Assembly: GCF_035984415.1 (NCBI RefSeq)
Contig: NZ_CP130720.1
Coordinates: forward strand, 1,054,001 to 1,118,000
DNA length: 64,000 nucleotides
Origin: Streptomyces sp. NBC_01296
GTDB lineage: Bacteria; Actinomycetota; Actinomycetes; Streptomycetales; Streptomycetaceae
Direction of reading: 5' to 3'
The notes beneath the pieces are model-generated. The model ran no database searches. It was not told the DNA's origin and saw only the letters and a list, made by a program, of their open reading frames with translations. Each line of letters starts with the position of its first letter. Position 1 is the stretch's first letter. The position numbers and the translations under genes are program-made. This document shows positions 1 to 8,391 of this stretch, in pieces.

Positions 1-34
1 GCGTTCCATACGGTTCCTGCTTCACCACCCCAGT

Positions 35-71
35 ATACCTTCCATGGAAGGTATTATATCTTCCATGGAAG
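35..71. promoter_or_regulatory. Double palindromic operator over the exporter start
   Basis: A perfect 20-bp palindrome, ATACCTTCCATGGAAGGTAT, lies at 35-54. A second 12-bp palindrome with the same core, CTTCCATGGAAG, lies at 60-71. Their centres are 21 bp apart, about two helical turns, as expected for two dimers bound on one DNA face. Both possible ATG starts of the following exporter sit at the centres of the two palindromes. The regulator is probably encoded just outside the window on the left. That is inference; the palindromes are seen directly. Confidence 0.7.
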
Positions 72-982
72 CTAATCTACGGTGGTCGCTGATCACGGCG
101 GTCGCGCCGATCGCATGGGGCACGAACTACTACGTCACCCGGGAGTTCCTGCCCGCCGACCACCCGCTGTACGGGGCGGGCTTCCGGGCGCTGCCCGCCG
201 GGCTGCTGCTCCTGGCCGCCTCCCGGAAGCTGCCCGCCGGATCCTGGTGGTGGAAGTCCCTGCTGCTCGGCTTCCTGAACATGGGCGGGTTCTTCGCGCT
301 GGTCTACGTCGCCGCGCAGCGGCTGCCGACGAGCGCGGCCTCGACCGTCATGGCGACCGCGCCGCTGGTGATGATGCTGTTCGCCTGGGCGCTGATATCC
401 GAACGGCCGGGGCCGCGCCAGCTGGCGGGCGCAGGACTCGGCGTGGCCGGGGTGTCGTTGATGCTGCTGACCGGGTCCGCGCCGATGGACGCCCTCGGCG
501 TGGCGGCCTCCGTGGCCGCCATGACGATGTCCTCGTTCGGCTACGTCCTCGCCAAGCGGTGGAGCGCCGAGGTCGAGGTGCTCGCCTCGACGGCGTGGCA
601 GCTGCTGGGCGGCGGGCTCCTGCTGCTGCCGTTCGCCGCCGCGGTGGAGGGATCTCCGCCGGCCCTGGACGGTTGCGAGCTCCTCGGATTCGGGTATGTC
701 ACGGTCGTCGCGACGGCGCTGGCGTTCGCGGCCTGGTTCGCCGGCCTGCGGCGGCTGCCGGCCGCGACGGTCGGCCTGCTGGGGCTGCTGAACCCGGTCA
801 CTGGCGTCCTGTTGGGCACGGCGATCGCCGGGGAAACGCTCACCTTCCGACAGATCTGTGGGCTCCTGCTGACCGTGGCGGGCATCCTACTCGGGCGGAG
901 GGGAGGATTCCTCACCGCTCGTAACGGGAGGAATTCAGTAGGTAGCGATAACGTAAATTCGCGGCTGAATTACCGTCAATAA
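65..982 (+). CDS. EamA/DMT-family metabolite exporter
   Basis: Hydrophobic protein of about 305 residues with the ten-helix, two-EamA-repeat layout of the drug/metabolite transporter superfamily. Opening residues are WSLITAVAPIAWGTNY, and the second half repeats the pattern around GFGYVTVVATALAFAAWF. It probably exports an amino acid, metabolite or drug; the substrate cannot be read. ATG 65 is preferred because GGAAGG lies about 13 nt upstream, whereas ATG 44 has no ribosome site; both lie in the palindromic operator. The last 20 or so residues (rich in Asn, Ser, Arg) are encoded by unusually A+T-rich DNA and do not look like EamA sequence, so the tail may be a recombination scar. Confidence 0.85.
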   Translation: MEANLRWSLITAVAPIAWGTNYYVTREFLPADHPLYGAGFRALPAGLLLLAASRKLPAGSWWWKSLLLGFLNMGGFFALVYVAAQRLPTSAASTVMATAPLVMMLFAWALISERPGPRQLAGAGLGVAGVSLMLLTGSAPMDALGVAASVAAMTMSSFGYVLAKRWSAEVEVLASTAWQLLGGGLLLLPFAAAVEGSPPALDGCELLGFGYVTVVATALAFAAWFAGLRRLPAATVGLLGLLNPVTGVLLGTAIAGETLTFRQICGLLLTVAGILLGRRGGFLTARNGRNSVGSDNVNSRLNYRQ

Positions 983-1214
983 GGATTTGAGTCGTATCTC
1001 GATTTGATAACGAGATCCTTAAAATGGCCTGGACCATTAACGGCCTACGCGCGTAACTCGCCTAATTTTAAAGCGAACTGACTGTTCATCAAATCTGGCC
1101 AGCAGGTAACAGTCCGGTATCTCGGGCCGCATTCCCGTTTGTCCGAATTCTCCACCGCGCCCATCTGGCAGGCTCCAGCGCACCCACTCCTCCGACCAAG
1201 GATTTGAGGTGCGC

Positions 1215-3293
1215 ATGACTAGACATCGCAGGAAGCAGCGCGAACACCGGCGCAAACCGCGCCGGTTGATACTCCTCACCGCCGCCATGGCCACGGCGGC
1301 GGTGATAGCAGGCGGCATCGCCTACTCGGGGCTCGGCGACGACGCCCAGGCAGGGACTCCCGCACTGGCCGAGGCGGCCGCGGACTCCCTCACACCGGCC
1401 GCCGCACCGGCCCGCGACGCGGAGCCGGCGCCCATCGTGGGCGAGCCCGCCAACGAGACCGCCAAGGGCATGGTCTTCGACGGCCTCAAGGCTGCGCCGA
1501 AGGGCGACCGTTGCGTCGGCGTCTACCGCACGGAGGCCGGGCTCTGCACGCACGGCCCCGACGCCCCGCCGAAGGACGTCGACATCAAGGCCGACGTCGC
1601 CCCCGTCGTGAAGACGAAGGCCCCGGCCGCCGACCCGGCGAAGCCGGAGGCCGGCGAAGCGGCCGCCGCAGAAGGCAGCGGGCGTCCTCAGGACGCGCCC
1701 GCCGCCGACGCCGGCTCCGCCAAGGGGGCCCCCGCCGCCGCGCCCGCGCCCGCCGCGTCCGGCAGCAGCCAGGCCGTCGCCGCCGGTCCCGCCGGCCAGA
1801 CCGTCCAGTGCGACGGCGACGGCAGCACCGGCAACCGCGTCCAGGTCGTGTACGTCCACGGCTCCGACCGCGACCGCTACTCCGAGTACCTCGGCTCGTT
1901 CCGCAAGTGGGCGGCCGACGCCGACCTCATCTACTCCACGAGCGCCCAGGAGACCGGCGGCATCCGCCACATCCGCTTCGTCACGGCCGCGGACTGCACG
2001 CCGACGGTGCTCAACATCGAGCTTCCGGCCTCTGCGCTCTCCGAGTTCAGCGCGACCAACAACGCGCTCGCCGACAAGGGCCTCAACCGCCGCGACCGCA
2101 AGTACATGATCTTCTCGGACACCCAGGTCTACTGCGGCATCGGCACCTTCGCCGGCGACGAGCGGCCCGGCCAGGACAACCAGAGCAACTTCGGCCCCTC
2201 CTACGGCCGTACGGACTCCGGCTGCTGGGGCGGCCACACCGCGGCGCACGAACTCGGCCACAACCTCGGCGCGGTCAACAACAGCGCCCCCAACACCAGC
2301 CGCGGCGCCCACTGCACGGACGAGTACGACGTCATGTGCTACTCGGACACCCCGTACTACCCGCAGATGCGCATCATGTGCTCCAACCAGGCCGCCGAGA
2401 ACATCCTGGACTGCAACCACGACGACTACTTCCACACCAATCCCAAGGCGGGCAGCTACCTCGCCACGCACTGGAACATCGCGAACAACCAGTTCCTGAT
2501 GAAGGCCAACGGCGGCGACGGGAGCACGAACCCCGACCCGAACCCGAAGCCCACACCGAGCCCCACCAAGAAGCCCACCCCGACGCCGACCAAGAAGCCC
2601 ACGGGCGGCCCGAAGGTGACGGCGGCCCAGCTCCAGTCCAACTCCGTCGTGGTGAGCTGGCCGAAGGTCGACGGGGCCGCGTGGTACCAGGTCCTGCTGA
2701 ACGGCAAGCACCTGACCTGGGTCCAGTCCCAGGCCCTGCGCATCTACAACCTCCAGCCCGGTACGGAGTACAAGGTCGCCGTCTCGGTCCGCGACACCTC
2801 CGGCCGTGACAGCGGAGCCGGCCCGACCACGGCCTTCCGTACGACGGGCGCGGGCGGCGGCACCACCACTCCCGGTACCCGCTACACCCTCGGCAACGGC
2901 AGCACCGGCATGGCCGCCGAGCTGTGGGGCGGCCGCAGCGCCGACGGCACGGTGCTCGTCGGAAGCCGCTCCAACGGGTACGCCCAGCAGCAGTGGCTCT
3001 TCGAGGACGCGGGCAGCGGGCTCGTCCGCATCAAGTCCGCGGTCTCCGGCAAGTGCCTGCAGACGGGCGGCGCTCCCGCCGCCGGCATGTGGATCGCGCA
3101 GCAGCCGTGCGGCAACAGCTCCGCACAGCAGTGGAAGCTGGCGTCCCGCGGTGGCGGCGTGAACGTCACGGACTCCAGCGGCGGCTACGCCCTGACCCTG
3201 AGCAACCGCCCGTACTACGGCGCCTGGCTGCTCGACCTCCAGCGCGCGGACGGCCGCGCGACCCAGGTGTGGACGGTCCAGAAGGTCGGCTGA
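1215..3293 (+). CDS. Secreted metzincin-like metalloprotease with FnIII and ricin-type domains
   Basis: About 692 residues. ATG 1215 has GAGG six nt upstream and is preferred over GTG 1209. A basic twin-Arg N-terminus and hydrophobic stretch form a signal peptide (residues 1-40), followed by an Ala/Pro-rich propeptide-like region. The protease core carries HELGHNLGAVN (His345, Glu346, His349) and a Met-turn-like YDVMCYSD, as in reprolysin-like metzincins. The usual third zinc ligand position is Asn355 rather than His or Asp, so another residue, perhaps the His of the following AHC, may ligate zinc. A Pro/Thr/Lys linker leads to a fibronectin III domain (about 470-550) and a ricin-B/CBM13-like domain with QQW repeats (about 555-692), suggesting attachment to polysaccharide or cell-wall material. 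A 15-bp hairpin follows. Confidence 0.85.
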   Translation: MTRHRRKQREHRRKPRRLILLTAAMATAAVIAGGIAYSGLGDDAQAGTPALAEAAADSLTPAAAPARDAEPAPIVGEPANETAKGMVFDGLKAAPKGDRCVGVYRTEAGLCTHGPDAPPKDVDIKADVAPVVKTKAPAADPAKPEAGEAAAAEGSGRPQDAPAADAGSAKGAPAAAPAPAASGSSQAVAAGPAGQTVQCDGDGSTGNRVQVVYVHGSDRDRYSEYLGSFRKWAADADLIYSTSAQETGGIRHIRFVTAADCTPTVLNIELPASALSEFSATNNALADKGLNRRDRKYMIFSDTQVYCGIGTFAGDERPGQDNQSNFGPSYGRTDSGCWGGHTAAHELGHNLGAVNNSAPNTSRGAHCTDEYDVMCYSDTPYYPQMRIMCSNQAAENILDCNHDDYFHTNPKAGSYLATHWNIANNQFLMKANGGDGSTNPDPNPKPTPSPTKKPTPTPTKKPTGGPKVTAAQLQSNSVVVSWPKVDGAAWYQVLLNGKHLTWVQSQALRIYNLQPGTEYKVAVSVRDTSGRDSGAGPTTAFRTTGAGGGTTTPGTRYTLGNGSTGMAAELWGGRSADGTVLVGSRSNGYAQQQWLFEDAGSGLVRIKSAVSGKCLQTGGAPAAGMWIAQQPCGNSSAQQWKLASRGGGVNVTDSSGGYALTLSNRPYYGAWLLDLQRADGRATQVWTVQKVG

Positions 3294-3316
3294 CCTCCCG
3301 GATCCAACGCCTTCCG

Positions 3317-3351
3317 CCGGTGGACGGCCGCCCTGCGCGGCCGTCCACCGG
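3317..3351 (+). terminator. Hairpin after the metalloprotease gene
   Basis: Fifteen-bp perfect inverted repeat (arms 3317-3331 and 3337-3351, 5-nt loop), 24 nt after the protease stop. There is no T-run, which is common for Streptomyces terminators. Confidence 0.75.
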
Positions 3352-3409
3352 CCCCCTCATCTCCCGCACCACAGCTCATCGCATCCCACCGCACCAGGAG
3401 CACCCCACG

Positions 3410-4060
3410 ATGCGTACACGCCCCGCCTTCCCGGTCCGCGCCGGACTCGGCTTCCTGTTCCTGTTCCTCGCCCAGGCCTTGGCCGTACCCACCGCTGCCC
3501 ACGCCCACGGCGACACCGTCAAGGTCGTGGTCACCGGGCAGCGGGAGGGCCATGTCACCACCGAAATCACCTGGGAGAACGACGGGGACGCCATCGAGGA
3601 GGCGGTCGGCGCCACGGTGAACTCGGCCAGTCCCGACGGCTCCCGCACGATGGGCCCCTGGCGCCTGGTCCGCGACGCCGGCACGCGCACCGGCTGGAGC
3701 ACGGCCGAGGTACTGCCGCCCGGCAACTGGAAGGTCACCGTCGACGTGGGGTTCCCGTCCCTCGGCCACGGGGAGAAGGAGATCGCCGTACCGGTGGTCG
3801 ACCCGGCGCCGTCCGCGGGCACGCCGAGCGCAGCCGCGCCGTCCGCGCCCTCCACGGCGTCGGTCCCGCCCGTGTCGTCCGCGTCGCCGGCCCCCGGGCA
3901 GGCGCAGAACCCGTCGCCCGCGAGCGGCCCGTCCGCGGCCCCGGCCGGCGAAGGCGAGGACAGCACCGTCTGGTGGACCACGGCGGGTGTGGCCGTGATC
4001 GCCCTGGCCGGCGCCGCCGCCGGTGTGCTGCTGCGGCGCGCCCGGGCCCGCAGGCGCTGA
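3410..4060 (+). CDS. Secreted, membrane-anchored YtkA/CopC-like protein
   Basis: 216 residues from ATG 3410, with AGGAG nine nt upstream. A signal peptide ends at a typical AHAHG site (about residue 33). A beta-rich extracellular domain follows (residues 35-125). A Pro/Ser/Ala-rich stalk leads to one transmembrane helix and a basic tail (WWTTAGVAVIALAG then RRARARRR). This topology, and the domain opening with His-Gly directly after cleavage, resemble actinobacterial copper-resistance CopC/YtkA/FixH-like proteins, but the resemblance is by pattern only. It is separated from the protease gene by a terminator, so it has its own promoter. Confidence 0.65.
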   Translation: MRTRPAFPVRAGLGFLFLFLAQALAVPTAAHAHGDTVKVVVTGQREGHVTTEITWENDGDAIEEAVGATVNSASPDGSRTMGPWRLVRDAGTRTGWSTAEVLPPGNWKVTVDVGFPSLGHGEKEIAVPVVDPAPSAGTPSAAAPSAPSTASVPPVSSASPAPGQAQNPSPASGPSAAPAGEGEDSTVWWTTAGVAVIALAGAAAGVLLRRARARRR

Positions 4061-4146
4061 GGCCTGCGGAAGGGGGCAGCGCGAGAGGGGACGGGAGACG
4101 GGTGGCTGAAGCCGTCGGCACGACCTGACAACCAAACGGGTCCGCG

Positions 4147-4175
4147 TTGACAGTGGAATTCGCCGTGCCGTTCAT
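4147..4175 (+). promoter_or_regulatory. Probable leaderless promoter of the pirin gene
   Basis: A perfect -35 TTGACA at 4147-4152 is followed after 17 bp by TCATTC (4170-4175). The expected start point falls on ATG 4183, which lacks an upstream ribosome-binding site. Together these suggest a leaderless transcript. Confidence 0.5.
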
Positions 4176-4182
4176 TCGGTAC

Positions 4183-5064
4183 ATGGACATCACCACCGCC
4201 GCCGTGCGCTCCACCACCCGCGTCGTCCGCCCCTTCCACACCTTCGAGGGCGAGGGCTTCCCGGTCCGCCGCCCGTTCCCGCAGCCGGAACTGCCGCTGG
4301 TCGACCCCTTCCTGATGGTCGACCAGGTCGGCCCGCACGTGCTCGGCCCGGGCGAGGCCAAGGGCGCGCCGCCGCACCCGCACCGCGGCTTCGAGACGAT
4401 CCAGTACGTCATCGAGGGCGCGATGGAGGACATCGACTCCGAGGGGCACAAGCGCGTCATGAACCCCGGCGAGGTCCAGTGGCTCACCGCCGGGTCGGGG
4501 CTCGTGCACCTCGCCCGCCCCACCCCCGAACTGCTCGCCGAGGGCGGCCCGCAGCACCTGCTGCAGATCTGGGTGAACCTGCCGGCCCGGCTCAAGGCGA
4601 CGCCCCCGCGGGTCCAGTACGGCTCCGCCACCGGCGACATCCCCACGGTCACCACCGAGGACGGCGGCGCCGAGCTCACCGTGATCACCGGCAGCACCCA
4701 CGGAGTCAGCGGTCCCTTCGAGACCCACACCCCGGTGCTCGTCGTACACGCCCGCCTCCGGGCCGGCGGCCGCGCCGAGTTCACCGTCCCGGCCGGGCAC
4801 AACGCCATGCTGTACGTGCTGTCCGGGACCGCCGCGACCCCCGACGCCCAGCTCCCCGACGGCCACCTCGCGATCCTCGGCCGGGACGCGGAGCGTTTCA
4901 CCGTCGAGGCCCCCGGCGATGCGGCCGAGGTGCTGGTCCTGGCCGGCGAGCCGATCGGCGAGCCCGTGGCCCGCAGCGGCCCGTTCGTCATGAACACCGC
5001 CGCCGAGATCCGCCAGGCGCAGCTGGACTACCAGCACGGCCTGATGGGGCACATCGACATCTGA
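4183..5064 (+). CDS. Pirin family protein
   Basis: 293 residues with the bicupin layout of pirins. The N-terminal cupin contains PPHPHRGFETIQYV, whose two His normally bind the metal, and GSGLVH. In most pirins the third His is followed by Ser-Glu, the Glu being the fourth ligand; here the sequence is HLARPTPE, so the fourth ligand is absent or shifted. Pirins include quercetin 2,3-dioxygenases and transcription cofactors; which applies here is unknown. The likely start is ATG 4183, directly downstream of a promoter. The longer reading from TTG 4147 would use the -35 box as codons and is rejected. It stands alone and is followed by a strong hairpin. Confidence 0.85.
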   Translation: MDITTAAVRSTTRVVRPFHTFEGEGFPVRRPFPQPELPLVDPFLMVDQVGPHVLGPGEAKGAPPHPHRGFETIQYVIEGAMEDIDSEGHKRVMNPGEVQWLTAGSGLVHLARPTPELLAEGGPQHLLQIWVNLPARLKATPPRVQYGSATGDIPTVTTEDGGAELTVITGSTHGVSGPFETHTPVLVVHARLRAGGRAEFTVPAGHNAMLYVLSGTAATPDAQLPDGHLAILGRDAERFTVEAPGDAAEVLVLAGEPIGEPVARSGPFVMNTAAEIRQAQLDYQHGLMGHIDI

Positions 5065-5077
5065 GACGTCCGAGACG

Positions 5078-5111
5078 GGACAGGGCCACCCCGGCCGGGG
5101 CGGCCCTGTCC
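5078..5111. terminator. Bidirectional terminator hairpin
   Basis: GGACAGGGCC (5078-5087) pairs with GGCCCTGTCC (5102-5111); the interior is itself the palindrome CCCCGGCCGGGG. It lies between the convergent stops of the pirin gene and the glycine-rich protein gene. Confidence 0.8.
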
Positions 5112-5127
5112 TGCCGCGGTCAGCGGC

Positions 5128-6885
5128 TCACGGCTGGCGGCACTGGCCGGAGCGCGGGCCCTCCACCGTGTTGTCGCCCTGCTGCGGGGCCGGGACGTTG
5201 GCGTCGCAGTTCAGCGGGCCGACGACCGTGTTGGCCGAGAGCTCGACGCCTCCGGTGTTCCCGTTCAGGCTCACCGGACCGCGGACCGTGTTGCCGGCGC
5301 AGCCCGCAGCGGCATCGTCCGAGCCGATCAGCACCGAGCCGGTGGTCCGGCCGACGGTGACCGGGCCGGTGAACTTCGAACCGCAGAACGCCATGGCCAG
5401 GGCGCCGTCAGCGGAGACGGGGCCGGTGATCTCGGCGTCCGTCACGGCCAGCGCCCCGCCGGAGCGGACCGTGACCGGGCCGGTCTGGCTGCCGCCGGGT
5501 GCGATGCAGAACGACTCGCCGGTGGCCACGCTCAGCGGGCCGCGGTGGGCCGTCGTGATGCACGGGCGGCTGAATCCGACCGTGACGTCCGTGGCTCCCG
5601 CCGTGGCGCTCGCCGCGTTCGCCGGGTCACCGCTGTAGGTGGCGGTGACCGCATGGGTGCCGGGGCGCAGCGCGCTGGTCCTGAACTCGGCCCGGCCGCC
5701 GGTCAGCGGCACCGTCGCCAGCTGCTTCGTCCCGTCGGAGAAGGTGACCGTCCCGCCCGGGGTTCCCGCGGCGGGGTTCGCCGGGTCGACGGCCGCGGTG
5801 AGCGTGAGCGCATGCCCGAACAACGGGGTGTTCGTGTCCGCGGTGAGCGAGAGCGTCGTCCCGTACCGAAAGGACACCACCGCCTTGCCGTTGCCGTGGT
5901 TGACGCCCTGCAGGAGCGAGACGTCGGTTGCGGAGGTCACCGCGAAACTGCTGCCCCCGCCGCCGCCGGCGCCGTAGAGGTTGCCGATGTTGCCGCCGCC
6001 GGAGCCGCCCGAGCCGGCGTAGTAGCCGCCGCCACCGCCACCGCCGCCGTTGCCGCCCTGCCCGCCGTTGCCGCCGGGGCCGCCGCTTCCGGGGTTGGGC
6101 TGCCCGGTGTTGGGGTCGATGTCGCCGCCGGCGACTCCCGGGCCGCCCTGGGCTGAGTTCGGGTTGCGGGCGCCGTGGGCGGTCTGGGTGCCGCCGCGGC
6201 CGGCGGCGCCGGAGCCGGCCGGGCCGCCGCCCTCGCCGCCGTCCTGCGCTTCGGGGCCGCCGCCGTTGCCGCCGTGCAGCAGCGGGCCGCCGTTGCCGGC
6301 GCCCCCGCCGCCGCCCGCGACGAGGATCCGGTCGGTGGGGCCGAAGGAGCCGGCCCGTACGTCGGAACCGCCGCCGCCGGAGCCTCCGCCGCCGTGCGCG
6401 CCGCCACCGCCGGCTCCGTGGCCGGTGCCACCGGGCCGGGCGTACTCGCCGTGCCGGGAGGTGCCGGAGCTGCCGACGGAGCCGACGGTGATCTGGAGGC
6501 TCTGCCCGGCGCTCACGGCCAGGGTCGCGCGGGTCTCGCCGCCGAGTCCGCCCGGGGCTCCGGTGTTCGGCGGGTTCGGGGAGACGAAGCCGGCCGCGCT
6601 GCCGCCCTCGGCTCCGAACAGGTCCACGCTGATGGCGCCGACCCCGTCCGGCACCGTGAAGGTGTCCGTCCCGGCGGTGGCGTACGTGCAGGTGGGCGGC
6701 GAGGCGGTGAAGGTCCCGCCGGAGCCGCAGGGCGAGGACGCGGCCGCCGGGTCTGCGGCGGCGAAGGGTACGAGGACGGCGGCGAGCAGGCCGGTCGCGC
6801 TGAGCACGATCGCCGTCTTCGATGTGGACATGCGCGTACGAGGGGTGGCGCGCGAGGTGGAGCGTGGGGTCAAACGGCGGTTCAT
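5128..6885 (-). CDS. Secreted glycine-rich protein with Ig-like and repeat C-terminus
   Basis: About 585 residues from ATG 6885; ATG 6831 and ATG 6966 are alternatives and none has a clear ribosome site. A signal peptide ends near AAADPAAASS. Next comes a domain opening FTVPDGVGAISVDLFGAEGG, then about 180 residues dominated by Gly runs, as in bacterial glycine-rich receptor-like or adhesin domains. A bacterial Ig-like domain follows (GGTVTFSDG, then GTHAVTATYSGD). The last 130 residues contain recurring TGPVTV/RGPVSL units about 20-25 residues apart, suggesting a short beta-solenoid with Cys residues. No sorting signal or transmembrane anchor is seen, so it is probably released. The role is unknown; a surface or matrix protein is plausible. 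Confidence 0.75.
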   Translation of the reverse strand: MNRRLTPRSTSRATPRTRMSTSKTAIVLSATGLLAAVLVPFAAADPAAASSPCGSGGTFTASPPTCTYATAGTDTFTVPDGVGAISVDLFGAEGGSAAGFVSPNPPNTGAPGGLGGETRATLAVSAGQSLQITVGSVGSSGTSRHGEYARPGGTGHGAGGGGAHGGGGSGGGGSDVRAGSFGPTDRILVAGGGGGAGNGGPLLHGGNGGGPEAQDGGEGGGPAGSGAAGRGGTQTAHGARNPNSAQGGPGVAGGDIDPNTGQPNPGSGGPGGNGGQGGNGGGGGGGGYYAGSGGSGGGNIGNLYGAGGGGGSSFAVTSATDVSLLQGVNHGNGKAVVSFRYGTTLSLTADTNTPLFGHALTLTAAVDPANPAAGTPGGTVTFSDGTKQLATVPLTGGRAEFRTSALRPGTHAVTATYSGDPANAASATAGATDVTVGFSRPCITTAHRGPLSVATGESFCIAPGGSQTGPVTVRSGGALAVTDAEITGPVSADGALAMAFCGSKFTGPVTVGRTTGSVLIGSDDAAAGCAGNTVRGPVSLNGNTGGVELSANTVVGPLNCDANVPAPQQGDNTVEGPRSGQCRQP

Positions 6886-7065
6886 GGGAAGTGACGCTGC
6901 CTCTCCGGGCCCGCTGAGGGATGCCCGAGGTGGGATGGGGTGACCGGCGGGCGGGCAGGGGTGCATGCCGTGCCCGCCCGCCGATCGGGGTCGATGCCGT
7001 ACCGGACGCCGTATCGGGCGCGCCGTATTGCACGCGCCGGATCGGGCGCCGTGTCAGGCGATCTG

Positions 7066-8145
7066 TCAGACGCCGTCGTTGGCGCAGAGGGCCCAGACGT
7101 CGGAGTACGTGCTCGGTGAGCTGGTGCCCCCGGTGTGGGTGAACGCCGTCCAGTACGAGGCGGTGGTGGCCCCGTCACTGACGGGGGTGCCGCCGGAGTC
7201 GCTGGGGTAGCTGCCGTTGAGGTGGTCGCCGACGGAGCCCGGGCCCGTGAAGTTGGTGGTCGTCACGCTGCCGCCGCTGATGGCGGCGCCCCCGCTGACC
7301 AGCTTGCCGTCGTTCTGGCCGCAGCCGACCGTCAGGGTCTGGCCGGTGGTCGCCGAGGTCGGGCCGCTCGCCTCGCTGAAGCGGACCTTCACGGTGGTGC
7401 CGCTGATGTTGATGTTGTTGCCGCTGCAGATGGCGTAGGCGTACGTCGTGTTGCTGCTGTCGCCTCCGCCGCCGTTCCAGCCGACCGCGGCCCAGGAGTC
7501 CGGGTTGGTCTCACCGTCGGCCGCGGCCTTCTGACCGAAGGCGTGTCCGGAGTCGTTGAAGGTGGGGAAGCTGGCGATCGGCTTCAGGCTGCCGACGCCG
7601 GCCGGGGTGATCCGGGCTCCGCCGCCGATCAGCCGGGTGTTGGCCGGGCACGTGGCGACGACCAGGCCCACCGTTCCGCTGCCGGCGGGTCCGGTGATCT
7701 TGTTCATGACCACCTGGGTGTGGTTGATCAGGTTGCTCGTGAAGCACATCGCGTACGGGGTGCTGGAGAAGGAGGCGTTGACCGCTCCGCCGCTGCCGCC
7801 GATGCCGAGCCAGTGGGTGACGTCGGTGCCGACGACCCCGGTCGTGCCGAGGTACTCGGTGCTGCCGTCGGGGCTCGGCGAAGTGCCGTTGATCTTGTTG
7901 CCGTTCGACGAGGTGCCGGTGCCGATGGCCTGGTTGATCCCGCCTCCGGAGATCAGGCCGCTGCTGCAGTCCGCGTGGGTGGATATCTCGGAGAAGGTCG
8001 TCCCGGGTCCGGCGGTGGCCCCGGGGGTCTTCACGGTGACGCTCACGGTGTTCGCGTATGCGGTGCCCGGCAGGGCCAGGGCGAGTATGGCGCCCATGAC
8101 GAGCGCCTTGCCTGCGGCATGACGCCGCAGAAGTCCCGTGTTCAC
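7066..8145 (-). CDS. Secreted protein of unknown function
   Basis: 359 residues from GTG 8145, with GGGGAG about seven nt upstream; the longer ATG starts at 8160 and 8301 are less likely. It has a clean signal peptide (LVMGAILALALPGTAYA). The mature part is rich in Gly, Ser, Thr and Asn and has a repeated layout. Blocks such as CSSGLISGGG, CPANTRLIGGGARI and CGQNDGKLVSGGAAI each start at a Cys and are followed by a WxA/WLG segment. This implies three or four related beta-rich repeats, perhaps with disulfides. It lies upstream of, and in the same direction as, the glycine-rich gene, so the two secreted proteins may be made together. I do not recognise a family. Confidence 0.75.
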   Translation of the reverse strand: MNTGLLRRHAAGKALVMGAILALALPGTAYANTVSVTVKTPGATAGPGTTFSEISTHADCSSGLISGGGINQAIGTGTSSNGNKINGTSPSPDGSTEYLGTTGVVGTDVTHWLGIGGSGGAVNASFSSTPYAMCFTSNLINHTQVVMNKITGPAGSGTVGLVVATCPANTRLIGGGARITPAGVGSLKPIASFPTFNDSGHAFGQKAAADGETNPDSWAAVGWNGGGGDSSNTTYAYAICSGNNINISGTTVKVRFSEASGPTSATTGQTLTVGCGQNDGKLVSGGAAISGGSVTTTNFTGPGSVGDHLNGSYPSDSGGTPVSDGATTASYWTAFTHTGGTSSPSTYSDVWALCANDGV

Positions 8146-8391
8146 TTGTGTTCTCCCCATCTGATAGGCGATGAAGGCGGCATGGCTCGGCATCCGGCGG
8201 CTGAGAACCGGACTGGGCGGAAGTACTGAAACGCCACGACGGATACGCCCCGGGGTGACGGGGGCGCCGACGTCGTCGGTGCGGAGGTGCCACGGCATCA
8301 CAACGGCTGCCTGCTTCGCGGATGTAGGCCGCTCAGGGGCAGATCACGGGTGCGGACCGGCCATATCGCCACCCTCGTCTCGGAGTCGCGC

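Noticed and set aside
1089..2711. Leftward 540-codon open frame
   Set aside because: Shadow of the metalloprotease gene, which has a signal peptide, HExxH and known domains.
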